A DNA stretch of 64,000 nucleotides, taken from Streptomyces sp. C10-9-1. GTDB taxonomy: Bacteria; Actinomycetota; Actinomycetes; Streptomycetales; Streptomycetaceae. The notes beneath the pieces are model-generated. The model was not told where the DNA came from. It made no database searches and saw nothing but the letters and a program-made list of their open reading frames with translations. Position numbers and translations under genes: made by a program. Below are positions 1 to 8,268 of this stretch, piece by piece. Numbering within the stretch: position 1 is the first letter of the stretch; every line of letters starts with the position of its first letter. The stretch lies in NCBI RefSeq assembly GCF_024497955.1, contig NZ_JANHKP010000007.1, positions 186,001 to 250,000 on the forward strand. Reading direction: 5' to 3'.

Positions 1-491
1 CCTCCGACGGGACGGGCGGATCGGGCTCCCCGGGAGGCACGGGAGGCACGGGAGGCTCCGGGTCCTCCGGCGGGCCGGGCGGCACGACGCCCCCGCCTCC
101 GTCGGGCTCCTCCCGGCTGCGCGTGACGAGCGACGGCAGGTGCCTGGCCGAGTACGACGCGGGAGTCTTCACCACGGCCTCCCCCTCGGAGTGCGGCGCC
201 CCTTCCACGAACGGGGGACGGCTCTACTACTCCTGGCGCTACTCGGGCTCGGGCCCCTTCCGGATCGTCAGCACCTCCACGGGGCGCTGCCTCACCTCCA
301 AGGGCTTCAGCCAGGCGGTCCCGGCCCCCTGCGACGGCTCCGCGGCACAGAGCTGGCGCATCGGCTCCGGCACCTCCGGCAGCCACACCCTCCGCAGCGG
401 GGCCGACGGCGGCTGCCTGACCATGTCCGGCGCCACCGTCGTCTCGTACACCTGCGACGGATCGGCCTCGCAGCTGTGGCGCAAGGGCTGA
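1..491 (+). CDS. C-terminal part of a secreted ricin-like (beta-trefoil) lectin-domain protein, 5' partial
   Basis: The reading frame is already open at the left edge (first full codon at base 3) and stops with TGA at 489-491. The first ~40 residues are a Gly/Ser/Thr/Pro linker. The last ~120 residues have three weakly similar units with GRCL/GGCL cores, paired cysteines and AQSW/SQLW endings, which resemble the QxW repeats of ricin-type carbohydrate-binding domains. Family knowledge suggests sugar binding at the cell surface. The upstream domain, possibly an enzyme, kinase or regulator, lies outside the window. Lectin assignment is moderate because the repeats are divergent. Confidence 0.6.
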   Translation, partial: SDGTGGSGSPGGTGGTGGSGSSGGPGGTTPPPPSGSSRLRVTSDGRCLAEYDAGVFTTASPSECGAPSTNGGRLYYSWRYSGSGPFRIVSTSTGRCLTSKGFSQAVPAPCDGSAAQSWRIGSGTSGSHTLRSGADGGCLTMSGATVVSYTCDGSASQLWRKG

Positions 492-650
492 GGGGAGACA
501 GCCGGGTGGACACCGATGAGTTTCCCCGCTCCGCGCGGTCGTAGGACACGGCGGTCGGGGAACATGGTGGCCGGCGCGCGGCGGGAACCCCCGGTGCCCG
601 CGCCCACCGAACCGGCCGGGAACCACCCACGAGACACCGAGGAATCCGCT

Positions 651-1223
651 ATGCGCACCCTGATCAGCACCGCCTTCGTCTCCCTCGACGGCGTGGTGGA
701 GGCCCCGGGCGGAGAGCCCGGCTACCGCAACTCGGGCTGGACGTTCAAGGACGTCGAGTTCCTGCCCGAGGCCTACGAGATCAAGGGCCGCGAGCAGGAG
801 GAGGCCGCGGCCCTGCTGCTGGGGCGGACCAGCTACGAGGCCTTCAGCCCGGTGTGGCCGGGCATGGAGGAGTTCGCGGGCTACAAGGTGATGCCGAAGT
901 ACGTCGTCTCCACCACGCTGACCGAGGACGACCTGGTGCCGGACTGGGGCGAGACCACGATCCTGCGCTCGCTGGACGAGGTCGCGAGGCTGAAGGAGAC
1001 CGAGGGCGGCCCGATCATCGTGCACGGGAGCGCCACCCTCAACCGGGGCCTGTCGGACGCCGGGCTGATCGACCGCTACCACCTGCTGGTGTTCCCGCTT
1101 CTGCTCGGCGCCGGGAAGCGCCTGTTCAGCACCACCGACAAGGACGTGCAGAAGCTGAAGCTGGTCGAGCACGAGGCCTACGCCAACGGCATCCAGAAGA
1201 ACGTCTTCGACGTGGTGCGCTGA
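651..1223 (+). CDS. Dihydrofolate reductase/RibD C-terminal-like family protein
   Basis: 190 aa. The start ATG at 651 was chosen over an in-frame ATG at 516 because the protein fold begins there (MRTLISTAFVSLDGVVEAPG) and a GAGG sits ~10 nt upstream. The LGRTSYEAF segment near residue 50 and the GSATLNRGL...LLLGAGKRLF segment (~125-160) are hallmarks of the small NADPH-binding RibD/DHFR superfamily proteins common in actinomycetes. These are probable cytosolic reductases of unknown substrate and are not the housekeeping DHFR. It stands alone and converges on the deacetylase gene across a shared hairpin. Confidence 0.85.
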   Translation: MRTLISTAFVSLDGVVEAPGGEPGYRNSGWTFKDVEFLPEAYEIKGREQEEAAALLLGRTSYEAFSPVWPGMEEFAGYKVMPKYVVSTTLTEDDLVPDWGETTILRSLDEVARLKETEGGPIIVHGSATLNRGLSDAGLIDRYHLLVFPLLLGAGKRLFSTTDKDVQKLKLVEHEAYANGIQKNVFDVVR

Positions 1224-1250
1224 CCGGGGCAGCGACCGCCCGGCGGCGGT

Positions 1251-1281
1251 GCGGGGCGCCCCCCGGGGGAGGGCGCCCCGC
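1251..1281. terminator. Bidirectional terminator hairpin
   Basis: Perfect 10-bp GC arms at 1251-1260 and 1272-1281 around an 11-nt loop, in the 63-bp gap between two convergent genes (stops at 1223 and 1287). Confidence 0.75.
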
Positions 1282-1286
1282 CGCGC

Positions 1287-2018
1287 TCAGCCGAGGAGGT
1301 AGTCGCGCAGCGGGGCCGGACTCAGCCCCGCCGCGTCGGCGGCCTCCAGTGCGCGGGTGAGGTCGGCCTCCAGCGTGGGGCCCATGTGCAGCAGCACGAT
1401 GTCGCCCGCCTTCAGCTCCGGGGTGGGCGGGGTCCAGGAGCCCCAGGTGGTGAGGTCGTAGGTCCACATCACGATGGCCTCGGCGCCGCAGGCCGGGGCC
1501 GCCGTGCGCGTGTCGGCGTTGTGGTAGGGCCAGTTGTAGGTGGCCCCGCCCGCGGGGCGCAGCAGCCGGGGGCCGTCGCCGAAGGCCGCGAGCTGGCGGT
1601 CGCGCGCCCCGCAGATCTCGGCGCGCTGCTCGGCCTCGGTGAGGGTGGTGAGGTCGGGGTGGGTGGTGGTGTGGTTCTCGATCCGGGAGGGGCCGTGCGC
1701 GAGGAGCGTGCGGTAGTAGTCGCGGTCCCGCTCGTAGGCGTCGGGCAGCAGGAACAGCGAGGCGGGGATGCGGCGATCGAGGAGCAGCTGCCGGGCTCCG
1801 GCGGCCTCCTCGGTCGCCCAGCCGTCGTCGATGGTGATGAAGACGACCGGGTCGTCGGTCTCCACATGGCTGATGACGGGCGCGGGCGCGGGTGTCCACG
1901 CCCCGGCCGCGGCCGGGGCGGCCTGGGCGGGGCCCGTGAGGAACACCAGCGGGGCCAGGGTCGTGAGCACGGCGGCGAGCAGGGGGCGGACGCGGCCGCC
2001 CGTACGAGGTCTCGGCAT
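1287..2018 (-). CDS. Secreted polysaccharide deacetylase (NodB/CE4 family)
   Basis: 243 aa from ATG 2018 (247 aa from ATG 2030). Basic N-terminus and hydrophobic signal peptide end near AQA-AP (~residue 35). The CE4 motifs are visible: TIDDGW (metal and base aspartates, ~62-67), HTTTH (metal histidines, ~116-120) and RPAGG (~154-158). The family removes N- or O-acetyl groups from chitin, peptidoglycan or xylan. At ~200 aa the mature catalytic domain has normal length. The 2018 start is preferred because a TTGACA/AATGAT promoter would place transcription initiation on this ATG, giving a leaderless message. A DasR-like operator lies between the promoter hexamers, so chitin/chitosan is the inferred substrate. 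Confidence 0.85.
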   Translation of the reverse strand: MPRPRTGGRVRPLLAAVLTTLAPLVFLTGPAQAAPAAAGAWTPAPAPVISHVETDDPVVFITIDDGWATEEAAGARQLLLDRRIPASLFLLPDAYERDRDYYRTLLAHGPSRIENHTTTHPDLTTLTEAEQRAEICGARDRQLAAFGDGPRLLRPAGGATYNWPYHNADTRTAAPACGAEAIVMWTYDLTTWGSWTPPTPELKAGDIVLLHMGPTLEADLTRALEAADAAGLSPAPLRDYLLG

Positions 2019-2025
2019 GAACCGC

Positions 2026-2055
2026 ATCATTGGACTAGACCAAATACCGTGTCAA
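2026..2055 (-). promoter_or_regulatory. Predicted promoter of the deacetylase gene
   Basis: On the minus strand TTGACA (2050-2055), an 18-bp spacer, then AATGAT (2026-2031), with 7 nt to the ATG at 2018. This suggests leaderless transcription. Confidence 0.55.
2029..2044. promoter_or_regulatory. DasR operator-like (dre) palindrome
   Basis: The core TTGGACTAGACCAA is a near palindrome matching 12 of 16 positions of the dre consensus (ASTGGTCTAGACCAST). It occupies the spacer and -10 of the deacetylase promoter, where a GntR-type repressor would block polymerase. The central GGACTAGACC is identical to that of the dre before nagK at 22740. Confidence 0.6.
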
Positions 2056-2152
2056 GAGGGCCACTTGAGAGAGCCGCCGCCCGTGACCGAGCGTCGGAAA
2101 AGGGCTGCGTGCGCGGTGGGGCCCGGGAACCACCCCGGCCCGGGAAGCGAAA

Positions 2153-2217
2153 CGGCCCGGTGCCGCGTCGGGCGGGGTCCGCGGCGGGCGGACCTCTGCT
2201 GACGCGGCACCGGGCCG
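2153..2217 (-). terminator. Terminator of the acyltransferase gene, nested double hairpin
   Basis: A perfect 17-bp inverted repeat (2153-2169 with 2201-2217) encloses a second perfect 7-bp hairpin (2176-2182 with 2188-2194). It starts 22 nt after the stop at 2239. Confidence 0.8.
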
Positions 2218-2238
2218 GTCCTCTGCGATGTGCGCTCG

Positions 2239-4395
2239 CTACCGGAGCTTGTCCAGGTCCTTGCCGGCCAGCCGGATCAGCTCCCGCTCGACGACCGGGG
2301 TGAGCGCCTCGACATAGGCGTCGGCCAGGTGGCCGTAGTCCCGGTACACCATGGTGTTGCCGACCACGATCGGGCAGTTGCCGGAGGGGGCGCAGACCCA
2401 GGGGTAGGGGTCGATGACGGTGACGTCCTCCGCCTCGGCCGCCTCGCGGATCGCCTGGGTGACGTCCGGCTTGGGGTCGGCCTCGGAGCGGTCGCGGGCG
2501 CAGGAGCCGAGATCGTCCGGGTTGGCCACGGCGCAGTCCACCGCGTTGTTCTTGGGCCAGGGGTTGTCCAGCAGCGTCACCACCGGGATGTCGTTCTCCT
2601 TGAACATCCGGTAGGTCTCGGCCTGGCCCTTGCCCCAGGCCGTCGCCGTGTCGCCCTCGCCCCACAGCTTCGCGGAGTTGGAGTTGGAGGTGATGACGAG
2701 CTCGGGCTTCATCTCCAGGATCCGCTTGAGCGTGACCTCGCGCCACGCGTCGCAGGTCGAGTACGGGCCGCCGTTGTACTCGATGGTGATCTGGGAGATC
2801 TTGCACGCGTTCTTGGTGAGGGAGTACAGCTGCCAGTTGTGCTTGCGGGCGATCGCGTCGAGCGCCGGGAACCACTGGGCGACGTGCGAGTCGCCGAACA
2901 GGACCACGGTGCGCTCGGCGTCGGTGTCGCCGTAGAGGCACGGCTGCGTCTGGACCGTGTCGGTCATGGTCAGGGCGCAGTCGTCGGTGTACACCTTGGT
3001 CCGCTTGTACGCCACGTCCTTCATGCTGGGCGCGAGGTTGGAGGGCAGCGTCTCGATGCGCTCCTCCAGCATCCGGTTCAGTGCCGCCTGCGGGTCGGAG
3101 ACGCCGGCGAGCGCCTCCTTGGTGTTCTGCCGGGCGGAGCCCGAGGCCAGGCCGGGCGGGAACTGGGCGGCGACGACCGCGGTCAGCGCGGCGACGGCCG
3201 ACAGGCCCAGGCCGAAGGCGAGGCCCCGGCCCGCGTGGGCCTTGAACGCGCGGTGGAAGCGCATCGGGTTCTCGACCAGGTGCAGGGTGAGCCAGGCCAG
3301 CGGGATGCCGCACAGTGCGGCGATCAGCCGCAGCGGGCCCTCGTGCTCGCCGAACCCGGCGGCGGCCGGGACGATCAGGATCAGCGGCCAGTGCCACAGG
3401 TACCAGGCGTAGGAGATGCCGCCGACCCAGACCGCCGGGCGCAGCGAGAGCAGCGCCCCCGCGCCGTAGCGCCCGCCCGCCTCGCCGCAGGCGAGGACGG
3501 CGGCGGCGCCGAACACGGGGACGACGGCGTAGTAGCCGGGGAAGCGGGTGCTCTCGTCGAAGGCCACGGCCGCGTAGGCGATGGCGGCCAGGCCCGCCCA
3601 GCTGACCACCGCGGCGACCGGCCGGGGGATCTCGGGCAGGCGGTGCGCCACCAGGGCGAGCAGGGCGCCGACGGCCAGCTCCCAGATCCGCCCCTGGGAG
3701 GCGAAGTACGCCCAGGACGGAGAGGTCTCGGTGAGGTGGAGGTTCACGGCGAAGGAGGCCGCGGCCAGCACCAGCAGCGGGACGCCCAGCAGGGCGCGGC
3801 GCCGGAACAGCTTCAGCGCGACGATCAGCAGGACGGGCCAGACCAGGTAGAACTGCTCTTCGACGGCCAGCGACCAGAAGTGCTGGAACGGCGAGGGCGG
3901 TACGTCCGTGTTGAAGTAGTCGGTGCCCGCGTCGGCCAGCCGGAAGTTCACCACGTACCAGGCGGACGCGATGGCGTCCTTGACGTAGTCCGCGAAGCGC
4001 AGCGGGCCCAGGAACAGCCAGGAGCCCGCGAGGGTCGCGAGGACGACGAGCGTGGAGGCGGGCAGCAGGCGCAGCGCGCGGCGGGCGTAGAACCGGCCCA
4101 GCGCGATCCGCCCCGTGCGGGCGTGCTCGCGGAGCATCAGCGAGGTGATGAGGAAGCCGGAGATGACGAAGAACACGTCCACGCCGACGTAGCCGCCGGC
4201 GACCTGGGTGACCCCCGCGTGGGAGAGCGCCACCAGGGTGACGGCGACGGCGCGCAGCCCCTGGATGTCCAGCCGCAGGCCCGCCTTGTCCGTTCGCGCC
4301 GCCTGCTTGCCGGGGGAGCCGCCCTCCCCCGTTTCCGTGTCCGGCGGGGCTTCGTCGGCGGACCCGGACGGGCGCGCGGTACGGAGGACGGGCAC
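2239..4395 (-). CDS. Acyltransferase-3 family membrane protein with C-terminal SGNH domain (OafA-like)
   Basis: 718 aa. After a Pro/Gly-rich cytosolic tail (~1-45) comes the acyltransferase-3 membrane domain (~46-390, about ten hydrophobic segments, FFVISGFLI motif near its start), then a Ser/Gly-rich link and an extracytoplasmic SGNH hydrolase-like domain with GDSH (~500) and the distal DYGHLADAY block (~687). Such proteins move an acyl group from the cytosol to surface glycans or peptidoglycan. GTG 4395 was chosen because AAGGAG lies 9 nt upstream. It is monocistronic, with its own terminator and a long upstream region. Confidence 0.9.
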   Translation of the reverse strand: MPVLRTARPSGSADEAPPDTETGEGGSPGKQAARTDKAGLRLDIQGLRAVAVTLVALSHAGVTQVAGGYVGVDVFFVISGFLITSLMLREHARTGRIALGRFYARRALRLLPASTLVVLATLAGSWLFLGPLRFADYVKDAIASAWYVVNFRLADAGTDYFNTDVPPSPFQHFWSLAVEEQFYLVWPVLLIVALKLFRRRALLGVPLLVLAAASFAVNLHLTETSPSWAYFASQGRIWELAVGALLALVAHRLPEIPRPVAAVVSWAGLAAIAYAAVAFDESTRFPGYYAVVPVFGAAAVLACGEAGGRYGAGALLSLRPAVWVGGISYAWYLWHWPLILIVPAAAGFGEHEGPLRLIAALCGIPLAWLTLHLVENPMRFHRAFKAHAGRGLAFGLGLSAVAALTAVVAAQFPPGLASGSARQNTKEALAGVSDPQAALNRMLEERIETLPSNLAPSMKDVAYKRTKVYTDDCALTMTDTVQTQPCLYGDTDAERTVVLFGDSHVAQWFPALDAIARKHNWQLYSLTKNACKISQITIEYNGGPYSTCDAWREVTLKRILEMKPELVITSNSNSAKLWGEGDTATAWGKGQAETYRMFKENDIPVVTLLDNPWPKNNAVDCAVANPDDLGSCARDRSEADPKPDVTQAIREAAEAEDVTVIDPYPWVCAPSGNCPIVVGNTMVYRDYGHLADAYVEALTPVVERELIRLAGKDLDKLR

Positions 4396-5232
4396 CGTGT
4401 GGTTCTCCTTGTTCGTGGGTGTCGCCGGGGTGCGCAGACGGCGCTGGAGTGCTCAGAGGCACGCGCATGCGCTCGCGTCCGCCCCCCCGTTCGGTCCGGG
4501 GACTCGTTCCGCGGCAGGCGCTCGACCCAGCCGGGACCGGCGACCGGCAAAGCCGATAATCACTCCGGAGACCGACGATCGAAGCTACCTCAGCCGGAAC
4601 CGAGGCCGACTGTACGACAGTCACATAGTGATAACAAAGGGGGGAGATTGCTTTGCATCCAGGTGAACTGTCCCTATTCAGGCGCCCCCTCGGAGTGGGC
4701 AAAGTCACGGGGCCCGCCCATGCCCGGGATCGGCTTCCCGTCCGCCCCCGGGCTCGGTGACATCGGGGGCGGCGCCCCGGCGCGCGGCTCGGTGGCATCG
4801 GCGCGGCGGGAGCTCGCCGCGGGCCCCCCGGAGCCCGTGGCGCACGGCCGGAGACGGGCCGGACCGGCTCGCCCACGCCGGGCGGCCGCGCGGTGCCGCC
4901 ACCGCGGTCGGCCTTGCCGCGCGGGCGAGGGCGCGCCCCGGGGCGACCGCGCGCCCGTGCGACGGCGCACGCCCCCGCCGGGAACGGCGGGACAGCCCGT
5001 GGGCTCCCCCCGTGGACGGGCAGGCGAAGGAGGACGCCCGGCGCCGGCCCGCCGGGGAGGGCGTCACCGAGCGCGACGACGGGACGTGGGCCGACGCCGC
5101 GTGCCCCGGGCGGCGCCTCACCGCCGCCGAGGTCGCCGTAGCCCGTGCCGGGGACGTGTTCGGCGAGGAGTCCGAGCCGCCGGAAGCCCGCGTCTGGCCT
5201 TCGGCCTCGTGGACCTGCTCGATGCCTAACGG
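4396..5232. other. Intergenic and decayed region upstream of the acyltransferase
   Basis: 4396-4680 is comparatively AT-rich and should hold the acyltransferase promoter. It contains two adjacent small dyads, GACTGT-ACG-ACAGTC (4608-4622) and TCAC-ATA-GTGA (4621-4631). From ~4690 to 5232 several short overlapping frames are open on both strands, but none gives a recognisable protein. A frame ending at 5236 overlaps the next GTG by GTGA, which could be a relic of a coupled gene pair. Confidence 0.4.
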
Positions 5233-5835
5233 GTGACCTGCGAGATCCGCTTCACCCTCGCGGACCCGGACGACGGCCTGCCCGCCGAGGCGGTGTGGGA
5301 CGGCTACCGCGGGCGCCCGGAGGCGCCGTCGGCCGGTGAGGCGGTGCCCTGCTCACTGTGGGTCGACGGGTTCGAGGACCGGGGGACCTCGGCGGCCGCC
5401 TTCGAGGAGGCCTTCGGCCGCGACACGACACCGCCCGGCTGCGCGAGGACGCCCCCGGCGCCGCCGCCCCGCCGCGCCCACCGGGTGCCGGAGGCGTCCG
5501 GCCCGGTGCCGTGGCCGGTCGAACTGCCCGCGTACCGGGCCGCCGCAGCGGTCGCCGCGCTGCGCCCGGCGGTCTTCCGCGGCCTGCCGGACGGCTACCA
5601 CGCCGTCTACGGCGGGCTGGACCCGGCGGCGGCGCCGGAACCCTCACGGCGCTCGGCCTCCCCCGGACACCGAGCACCCGCCGGCACCGCGCCGGTCCTG
5701 GCGGCCGGGCACGCGAACCACCACCGCGCCCCGCACGCCTGGACGGACGAACCGGCCCCGGCCCGGACGGAGGCCGGGCCGGGGCCGGTGGGTGCCGGAG
5801 GGGTGCTCAGGCGTCCTTGGCGCAGATCACGTTGA
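5233..5835 (+). pseudogene. Possible decayed or frameshifted gene of unknown function
   Basis: A 200-aa frame starting at GTG 5233 has strong G/C third-position bias and protein-like segments (EIRFTLADPDDGLPAEAVWDG, LPDGYHAVYGGLDP). After residue ~60 (EEAFGRDT) the more protein-like reading moves to another frame (RLREDAPG), then appears to return. The 3' end runs into the oppositely oriented gene at 5807. I recognise no family. It may be a frameshifted remnant or an unrelated orphan gene. Confidence 0.3.
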
Positions 5836-6169
5836 CGAACCCGGCGTTCAGGTCCGTCTGCGCGGGGCCCGACTGCCCCACGGTCAGGACCGCGCGCCAG
5901 CCGCGCACCTCGCCGTCGGTGAAGGCCGGGCCCGAGAGGACCGGGCTGACGTGCCGGTAGTTCGAGACGAACCCGCCTCCGGTCGCGTGCCAGCCCTCCT
6001 TGCAGAACACGGTGGCGACGCCCTCGGTCTCCCCCTTCTTGATCACGATCGGCGCACGGCCCGCGTAGGTGCCCGGGTCGGCGGCGACCGCCGTCCCCTG
6101 CCCCAGGCCGCATGCCACCAGCACACTCAGCGCGATTCCGGCCGCCCGCCGGGCCCTCGGAGAAAGCAT
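5807..6169 (-). CDS. Small secreted protein of unknown function
   Basis: 120 aa. Signal peptide with basic start, hydrophobic core and AVAADP cleavage region (~residues 28-31). The mature ~90 aa contain two cysteines (one in VFCKEGWHA, one in VICAKDA), probably a disulfide, and the segment ATGGGFVSNY. This is an actinomycete-type exported protein I cannot assign further. The ATG at 6169 is followed directly by basic residues. It is transcribed away from the two small genes at 6362-6804 on the same strand and is probably a separate unit. Confidence 0.7.
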   Translation of the reverse strand: MLSPRARRAAGIALSVLVACGLGQGTAVAADPGTYAGRAPIVIKKGETEGVATVFCKEGWHATGGGFVSNYRHVSPVLSGPAFTDGEVRGWRAVLTVGQSGPAQTDLNAGFVNVICAKDA

Positions 6170-6361
6170 GGTCCTCTACTCCTCTGTTCGTTGTGGACCG
6201 ACCGGCACGGCGTACCCCGGCGCGGTCGGCCGGTGGCCGCCGGACCCGGCGGCCACCCCGAGGTCCAACGGCGGGGGCCGGGCGGGGACACCGCCCGTCC
6301 GGGTGACGCCGGGCCGCGCCCCTCGGGCCGCGGAAGGCACCCGGCCAGCCGAAGCACCCCG

Positions 6362-6586
6362 CTACGGCAACCGGCCCTGCGCGTTGCGCTCCCGCACCCG
6401 GGCGCGCAGCAGCTCCGAGAACGAGGCCGCCTTGAGCTCCCCCGGAGGGCACTCCCACTCCCGGCCCCCGCCGAGCGGGCGCAGATAGGCGTCCGGCCCG
6501 AGGTAGGCCATCACCCGCCCCACCCGCCCGCTGCGCAGGTCCACGGCGTAGCTGCCGGGCTCGGGCCCGGCGGCCGGGAGGGTCAC
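6362..6586 (-). CDS. Small conserved actinomycete protein (PGSYAVD...GRVGRVM type)
   Basis: 74 aa starting at GTG 6586, which overlaps the stop of the upstream gene (GTGA), so the two are probably translationally coupled. The sequence PGSYAVDLRSGRVGRVM followed by an aromatic/Gly-rich LRPLGGGREWECPP segment looks like a small beta-barrel-like protein family frequent in Streptomyces beside XRE/DUF397 genes. No function is known to me. The C-terminal third is helical and basic. Confidence 0.65.
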   Translation of the reverse strand: MTLPAAGPEPGSYAVDLRSGRVGRVMAYLGPDAYLRPLGGGREWECPPGELKAASFSELLRARVRERNAQGRLP

Positions 6587-6804
6587 CGCTCCACCGCCCC
6601 GAGCGCGTCCGCGAGGCGGGATGCGGTCTCCAGCGTGCAGCGCCCCAGGTCGACCAGCGGACAGGGGGTCTCGCTCGCGAGCGAGACCACGTCGACCCGC
6701 AGCGACGGCAGGGTCACCGAGGCCGCCGCCAACTCGCCCCTGAGCCGGGCGATCACCTCCTCCGCGGCCCGCAACCGCTCCCCCGAACGCACGACCTGTG
6801 CCAT
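6583..6804 (-). CDS. Small helical protein, unknown function
   Basis: 73 aa from ATG 6804, chosen because GGAGGAG lies ~8 nt upstream; longer in-frame starts lack this. Residues 1-30 (SGERLRAAEEVIARLRGELA) form an amphipathic helix, and two cysteines follow. It is the first gene of a two-gene operon with the 74-aa protein and divergent from the XRE regulator at 6923. Pairs like this commonly flank DUF397 loci, but the role is unknown. Confidence 0.6.
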   Translation of the reverse strand: MAQVVRSGERLRAAEEVIARLRGELAAASVTLPSLRVDVVSLASETPCPLVDLGRCTLETASRLADALGAVER

Positions 6805-6922
6805 GACCCGCTCTCCTCCACCACTGGTTGTCAGACTTCCCTCACCCAGAGTGTCGATCACTCGCTAGCCTGGGAAGCGGCGCAGACCCAACAACACCTG
6901 CTGCTGCCCCAGGAGCCGCCCC

Positions 6923-7765
6923 ATGCCCGGACCCAAGGACCTCGACCCGTCGGCCTCCCCGCGGGCACTGCTCGGCGCGGAACTGCGCCACGCCAGGACG
7001 AGAGCCGGACTCACCCAGGACGAGCTGGGCGAGGCGCTGTTCGTCAGCGGCTCCTATATCGGGCAGATGGAGGCGGGCACCCGGCGCATCCTCCCCGAGC
7101 ACGCCGCCCGGCTGGACGAGGTGCTGGGCACCGGCTCCTTCTTCGCCCGCAACTGCGCGGCCTGCCACCGCTCGCGCTATCCGGACCACTTCGCCGAGGC
7201 GGCGGAGGCGGAGGCCCTGGCGGAATCCCTCAAGGAGTACGCGCCCCTGCTGATCCCGGGGCTGCTCCAGACCGAGCCCTACGCCCGGGCGGTCTTCCGC
7301 GCCTACCGGCCGACGGCGGAGGAGACGGCCGTCGACGAGCTGGTGGCGGCCCGGCTGGACCGCGCCGCGCTGCTGGCCGATCCAACACGGCCCCTGTTCT
7401 GGGCCGTTGTGGACGAGGCGGTGCTGCATCGCCGGGTCTGCGGCGCGGCGGTGATGGCCGGGGCACTGCGCCATATGACGGGCCTGGCGCGCAGGCGCCG
7501 GATCATCCTCCAGCTGCTGCCCTTCTCCGCGGGCGCCCACGCCTCGCTCGAAGGCTCGATCAAGCTGATGACCTTCCCCGACGCACCCCCGCTCGCCTAT
7601 CTCCAGGGCGTGGGCTCGGGGCGTCTGGAGGACGATCCGGCCACGGTCGCCCGCCATCAGCTCACCTTCGACCTGCTGCGGGCGGCCGCGCTCGCGCCGG
7701 ATTCCTCCTTGGCGCGGATCGAGGCGGTGGCGGAGGATTACGCGCATGAAGAGCAGCAGCCCTGA
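6923..7765 (+). CDS. XRE-family helix-turn-helix regulator with DUF5753 domain
   Basis: 280 aa. Residues ~17-75 are a Cro/CI-type HTH (LRHARTRAGLTQDELGEALFVSGSYIGQMEAG). The rest (~95-275) is the DUF5753 effector domain, recognisable by LLIPGLLQTEPYARAVF and ILQLLPFSAGAHASLEGS. These proteins are encoded with small DUF397 partners in Streptomyces; some pairs behave as antitoxin-like or developmental regulators, e.g. BldB/WhiJ-like systems. The last 20 nt overlap the DUF397 gene, indicating coupling. Confidence 0.9.
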   Translation: MPGPKDLDPSASPRALLGAELRHARTRAGLTQDELGEALFVSGSYIGQMEAGTRRILPEHAARLDEVLGTGSFFARNCAACHRSRYPDHFAEAAEAEALAESLKEYAPLLIPGLLQTEPYARAVFRAYRPTAEETAVDELVAARLDRAALLADPTRPLFWAVVDEAVLHRRVCGAAVMAGALRHMTGLARRRRIILQLLPFSAGAHASLEGSIKLMTFPDAPPLAYLQGVGSGRLEDDPATVARHQLTFDLLRAAALAPDSSLARIEAVAEDYAHEEQQP

Positions 7766-8015
7766 GCACGATCTGAGGCCCGCCGTCTGGTCCACCTCCT
7801 CCTACAGCGGCGGCAGCGGAGGCGACTGCGTGGAAGTCGCCCTCGCCTGGCGCAAGTCCAGCCACAGCGGCGGCGAGGGAGGGAACTGCCTGGAGGTGGC
7901 GGAGGGCCACCCCGGCATCGTCCCCGTCCGGGACTCCAAGGCCCCCGACGGCCCGAAGCTCGTGTTCGGCGCAGACGCCTGGTCGGCCTTCCTCGGGGGG
8001 CTCGGCCGCCCCTGA
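7746..8015 (+). CDS. DUF397 protein with a duplicated N-terminal motif
   Basis: 89 aa, starting inside the end of the XRE gene (20-nt overlap). It carries two copies of the DUF397 opening motif: W-STSSYSGGSGGDCVEVA (~14-31) and W-RKSSHSGGEGGNCLEVA (~36-53). Only the second continues into the full domain (VRDSKAPDGPKLVFGADAW). A normal DUF397 protein has one. It is the presumed partner of the upstream HTH protein. Confidence 0.85.
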   Translation: MKSSSPEHDLRPAVWSTSSYSGGSGGDCVEVALAWRKSSHSGGEGGNCLEVAEGHPGIVPVRDSKAPDGPKLVFGADAWSAFLGGLGRP

Positions 8016-8205
8016 CCGGGACCGCCGGGCGGCGCCGCGGGCACACGCGAGACTCGGGATCCGAGCGTCGAGCGCCTTTCTGACGGAAGGGGTGGCCGGG
8101 CCTCAACCCGCCCTCCCACCCTGCCCGTTGACATGGACCGGGCACAGAGCGCGAGCGATTTGCCACGCAGCGTCATCTCGCTCTAGCGTGCTGGAAAACG
8201 AACGA

Positions 8206-8237
8206 CCCCCGTCGGGTGCTACCAACACCCGCGGGGG
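8206..8237 (+). promoter_or_regulatory. Long hairpin in the leader of the winged-helix gene
   Basis: A 12-bp stem (8206-8211 with 8232-8237; 8213-8218 with 8226-8231) has one bulged U at 8212 and a 7-nt loop CTACCAA. It lies 32 nt before the ATG at 8269, with no poly-U after it, so it looks like a leader element rather than a terminator. Confidence 0.5.
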
Positions 8238-8268
8238 CCTGACCGCACGATCGAAAGACCTCGATCCC

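Noticed and set aside
2230..5229. 999-aa plus-strand frame
   Set aside because: Antisense shadow of the acyltransferase gene; Val/Asp/Arg-rich composition and no domain.
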